From: Sphingobacteriales bacterium
Lineage (GTDB): Bacteria > Bacteroidota > Bacteroidia > Chitinophagales > Chitinophagaceae
Direction of reading: 5' to 3'
Assembly (NCBI GenBank): GCA_003963365.1
Contig: RXJG01000004.1
Location: forward strand, 555,828-619,827
DNA: 64,000 nucleotides
The notes under the pieces are model-generated. The model had not been told where the DNA came from, searched no databases, and was given only the letters and a program-made list of their open reading frames with translations. A program made the position numbers and the translations under genes. Positions 60,992 through 64,000 of this stretch are shown here, piece after piece (the stretch's first letter is position 1; every line of letters begins with the position of its first letter).

Positions 60992-62998
60992 ATGAAGTCA
61001 TTTAGTATAATATTGCTGACTTTTTTTTTATCTGTTCATGTTTGTTCACAAAAACAGGGGCAGGAATTTATCGACTCTTTATGTGCAAGAGTTCCGTTAG
61101 AACCTAATGATACCATTAAAGCTAAGATATATAACAAGGTAGGCCTGTACTATGTACAGGTTAATATTGACTCAGCGGAAAAATATGCAAGAAAAGGATT
61201 GGCGCTTGCTACCAGGATGAAATGGGACAGGGGTATTTCTGCTTTTTATACAATTTTTGGCAGCATAGATATTGTGAAGGCTCAATTTGATTCCGGACTA
61301 ATACAATACAACACTTCTCTGGAGTATTCGAAAAAAATAAAAGATAGTATGAATATTGCCGGTTCGTATATCAATCTTGGTGCAGTTGCCAATGCCAAGA
61401 GTGATTATATAGGTGCTGCCAGGTATTACAGCCAGGCGCTGGATATTGCTAATGCAATAAAGGACTATTATAATATTGGAGTTGCAAGCGAAAACCTCGC
61501 TCTTGTTTACCAGTACCAGGAGGATTATGAAAAGGCACTGAGTTTCGCCAGGCAATCATTGGTTGCTTACAGTAAATTGGGGGAGGAAGAAAATTACCTT
61601 GCACCTATAGCCTTGCTTGGCGACATTTTTCTAAAAATTAAAAAATTCGACTCCTGTTTTTATTACTGTCAGCAAGCTATTAATATAGCCCACAGAACAA
61701 ATGATGAATTAAAAGAAGGGGCTGTACTTAATTCTTTGGTTAACTATTATATTGAACAGGGCGATTATGCCAATGCACTTAACGCAGCGCTGGATGGCAA
61801 AAAGATTTTTGATCGTGTAGGACCTGTCAGTGAGGATGCTACTGATAACCGAGGGTTGCTGGGATATTGTTATTTTAAGCTTGTAACTAAAAACGGATAC
61901 GTAAAAAGTGAAAGTACAGATAAGTTTTTAGATTCTGCTGCTAAATACCTTACTCAGGCGGTTGAGCAGTTTAAAATTACCAGTAATAAAAACGAACAGG
62001 CAGAGTTTCAAAAATCACTTGCAGAAGTAAATGCGCTGAAAGGAGATTATAAAAATGCCTACCTCAATTTTAAGAATTACCACGAACTGAACGATTCCAT
62101 TTTTTCGCAGGCTAATAAAAATAAACTGGCAGCTGTTGAAACACAAAATGAGATGGATAAAAAGAATGGGGAAATAGAGAAGCAAAAATTGCAGGTGAAG
62201 GAACAAAAGAAAAACATGTTGTTACTGGTGATGGGCTTGGTAATGATGACAGCGATAGGTTTTTTATTTTACAGGGTAAGTGCCATCCGCAAACAAAAAA
62301 ACAATGAACTTATACAGTTAAATAAAGAATTAGATGAAGCCAATAAAGTAAAGGCGAAATTCTTTGGCATACTCAGTCATGATCTGAGAAGCCCGGTTGC
62401 CAACCTGGTCAACTTTCTTGCACTGAGAAAAATAAAGCCCGATGCGTTAACAACAGGGGAAGCTACCGAAAGAGAAGAAAAGATTACCCGTTCAGCACAA
62501 TCATTGCTGGATACTATGGAAAATATGTTGCTGTGGAGCAAAAGCCAGATGCAGCAGTTTAAACCGCAGAAAAAAACTATCCTGGTTAAAGATCAGTTTG
62601 ATTATATAGAAAGTTTTTTTTCTGGTGTTACTGATATCCGTTTTCAGTTTAACACTGATGAAAAGCTTGAAGTAGTTACTGATGAGAATTACCTGCGTAC
62701 GATTATGCAGAACCTTACCCAAAATGCAGTAAATGTGTTAAAGAACATACCTGATGCTGTTATAACCTGGAGTGCCCGGAAAGAAGAGGGAATGGCATAT
62801 TTATCAATAAGCGATAATGGCACCGGTATGAATGAAATGCTACAAAAGCGATTTGAAGAAAGTATGGCTGTTGACAGTTCTAAACATGGATTGGGTTTTC
62901 AAATTATCAAAGACCTGGCTAAAGCAATCGATTGCCAGGTGCAGCTGGATGTGGGTGCTGAACAGGGAACTACTTTTGTATTATCTTTTGCTTCGTGA
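60992..62998 (+). CDS. TPR-containing sensor histidine kinase
   Basis: The 668-residue protein has a signal or anchor segment (SIILLTFFLSVHVCSQ) and a periplasmic TPR solenoid (residues ~25-375; DYIGAARYYSQALDIANAI, DYEKALSFARQSLVAYSKLG). A coiled coil and one membrane helix (MLLLVMGLVMMTAIGFLFYR) follow. The kinase part has FGILSHDLRSPVANL with the phosphorylated His463. The ATPase domain has IMQNLTQNAVNVL (N box), ISDNGTGM (G1) and SSKHGLGFQIIKDL (G2). This TPR-kinase plus LytTR pairing is common in the phylum. ATG 60992 gives the signal sequence and is preferred to the overlapping TTG at 60983. Confidence 0.93.
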   Translation: MKSFSIILLTFFLSVHVCSQKQGQEFIDSLCARVPLEPNDTIKAKIYNKVGLYYVQVNIDSAEKYARKGLALATRMKWDRGISAFYTIFGSIDIVKAQFDSGLIQYNTSLEYSKKIKDSMNIAGSYINLGAVANAKSDYIGAARYYSQALDIANAIKDYYNIGVASENLALVYQYQEDYEKALSFARQSLVAYSKLGEEENYLAPIALLGDIFLKIKKFDSCFYYCQQAINIAHRTNDELKEGAVLNSLVNYYIEQGDYANALNAALDGKKIFDRVGPVSEDATDNRGLLGYCYFKLVTKNGYVKSESTDKFLDSAAKYLTQAVEQFKITSNKNEQAEFQKSLAEVNALKGDYKNAYLNFKNYHELNDSIFSQANKNKLAAVETQNEMDKKNGEIEKQKLQVKEQKKNMLLLVMGLVMMTAIGFLFYRVSAIRKQKNNELIQLNKELDEANKVKAKFFGILSHDLRSPVANLVNFLALRKIKPDALTTGEATEREEKITRSAQSLLDTMENMLLWSKSQMQQFKPQKKTILVKDQFDYIESFFSGVTDIRFQFNTDEKLEVVTDENYLRTIMQNLTQNAVNVLKNIPDAVITWSARKEEGMAYLSISDNGTGMNEMLQKRFEESMAVDSSKHGLGFQIIKDLAKAIDCQVQLDVGAEQGTTFVLSFAS

Positions 62999-63066
62999 AA
63001 ATGAACGGCAAATTAAAGTTATGCTTTAGTAGTTGGCGAGGTGAGCAGGAACTGAGTAATAATATT

Positions 63067-63684
63067 TTAATTGCCAGGAATAAAACCTATTGGATTATTG
63101 TTTGGATGGCCATTAAATAACACATTAAGCTCTTTTATTTTTTCATCATATTGTGATTTTGAATAGGCTTTATTATTAAGCAGCCAGTTTAAATTCTCTA
63201 ATTGAGTTGCATAAGAAACATGCCGGCTTAATACTGCATATTTTGAAACGAGATATATATTTCTTTCCTGCAGCAGCATGTCCACAAATTCGTTTACAGT
63301 TTTCTCATTTTTCCGGCTAATTATAAAATCAATTGACCGATGTTCAGAAGTTTGCAGGAACAATTTTCTTTGTTTTGTTTTGAAATAAACTACAAAAAGA
63401 ACCAATGAAATTAACCCCCAAAATGGTATAGTTACCCTGTCAATAGTATTGTCAAAGAAAGCCATAAACAATACCAGTAAAGTTATTCCACCAAAAACAC
63501 ATGCCAGGGTCAACAATGCTTTGTTGTGATCTAATGCTACAACTTTATTAGTTTTAACGTTTTCAAAAAGAAAATGTATTTCACTTTCTTTTGACCTGGA
63601 TTTTGTTTGTACTAATAAACCGGTATCATCTATTGTATAAGTTAAGGTTTTGTTGCCGGATTTTTGAACTAAGATTCTACTCAT
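63067..63684 (-). CDS. Membrane protein of unknown function
   Basis: The 205-residue protein has a soluble N-terminal part (ILVQKSGNKTLTYTIDDTG; SEIHFLFENVKTNKVVALDH). Two membrane helices (LLTLACVFGGITLLVLFMAF; TIPFWGLISLVLFVVYF) are followed by a PH-like stretch and a helical C-terminus (LENLNWLLNNKAYSKSQYDE) resembling a short SHOCT-like end. No family call is possible. It is convergent with the histidine kinase gene. Confidence 0.6.
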   Translation of the reverse strand: MSRILVQKSGNKTLTYTIDDTGLLVQTKSRSKESEIHFLFENVKTNKVVALDHNKALLTLACVFGGITLLVLFMAFFDNTIDRVTIPFWGLISLVLFVVYFKTKQRKLFLQTSEHRSIDFIISRKNEKTVNEFVDMLLQERNIYLVSKYAVLSRHVSYATQLENLNWLLNNKAYSKSQYDEKIKELNVLFNGHPNNNPIGFIPGN

Positions 63685-63776
63685 TTATTAAAATTAAGAA
63701 TTTGCGCAGAATACACTGCAGGAAGAAAAATCAATTTAAGTAGTAAAAAGGAAACCTTTAAGCTGACTGAAACAAT

Positions 63777-64000
63777 TCAGCTTATATCCCTCAATCGCAC
63801 AATCTTATCACCATCAAACTTAAATACTGACCTGCCTTTCATCTTTAATTCATCTCCTTTCTTCAACCCATTCGGAAAATCCAAAGCCAGCACCGCATAA
63901 TAATCAATCTCAATTTCTGTTGTTACTTCATCTGTATGCTGTAAAGAAAGAATGGTTTGTTTTCTTTTGGTAAAATAACTGGTGGTTATCTGTGCCTGGT
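63777..64000 (-). CDS. NTF2/SnoaL-like protein, partial (5' end outside window)
   Basis: The last 74 codons of a minus-strand gene run off the right edge. The visible part has ITTSYFTKRKQTILSLQHTD, VTTEIEIDYYAVLALDFPNG, a Lys-rich turn and SVFKFDGDKIVRLRDIS. The closing 'FKFDGDKIVRLRDIS' is the usual last strand of SnoaL-like NTF2-fold proteins. No start or signal can be judged. Confidence 0.6.
   Translation of the reverse strand, partial: QAQITTSYFTKRKQTILSLQHTDEVTTEIEIDYYAVLALDFPNGLKKGDELKMKGRSVFKFDGDKIVRLRDIS

Overview
This window looks like chromosome from a member of the Bacteroidota, probably of the Chitinophagaceae type. The evidence is a complete division and cell-wall (dcw) cluster with the bacteroidotal FtsL-like protein and long FtsZ, atpD-atpC separated from the other ATP synthase genes, abundant SPI/SPII secreted proteins and LytTR signalling. 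Promoters match the bacteroidotal -33 TTTG / -7 TAnnTTTG pattern, often placed just before the start codon. No rRNA or CRISPR array is visible; there is one tRNA, Ser(GGA).

Layout. 0-10.4 kb: mixed housekeeping genes (gltX partial, a DUF6569-type protein, polysaccharide deacetylase, tatD, tRNA-Ser, atpDC, an acyltransferase, yqgE, a histidine kinase, a DUF3052-type protein). 10.6-28.1 kb: the dcw cluster mraZ-rsmH-ftsL-ftsI-murE-mraY-murD-(four-helix-bundle insert)-ftsW-murG-murC-ftsQ-ftsA-ftsZ, all on +. It starts with a promoter overlapped by three GTG repeats at exact 10-bp spacing (candidate MraZ operator) and ends at a strong terminator. Its gaps carry dispersed repeats, and between murD and ftsW sits an IR-bounded four-helix-bundle gene. 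28-33 kb: a MORN-repeat protein and the glycerol genes glpK-glpD-glpF. 33-38.5 kb: a GNAT-like protein, dnaX, a secreted Ppx/GppA-like protein and a membrane coiled-coil protein.

38.5-52.4 kb is the most interesting part: an array of 15 one-gene units, all on the minus strand. Each is followed by an imperfect-palindrome site with the attC layout (AAC-ending box, imperfect arms, GTT-starting box). The array begins beside a tyrosine recombinase gene whose catalytic core has been deleted. In most units the first bases match the complement of that unit's own downstream box, as expected if units move as circles. I read this as a chromosomal integron-like cassette array with a dead integrase. Cargo is mainly small secreted or membrane proteins of unknown function, plus a gamma-glutamylcyclotransferase-HEPN fusion that could be a defence protein.

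52.4-64 kb: an amidohydrolase, a TMEM220-like protein and a minus-strand block of secreted proteins (Asn-rich protein, TIG-domain lipoprotein, NlpC/P60-like protein, astacin-LGFP protease, lipocalin-like protein). Divergent from this block are a LytTR response regulator and a TPR histidine kinase, which may control it. A membrane protein and the end of an NTF2-like gene close the window.
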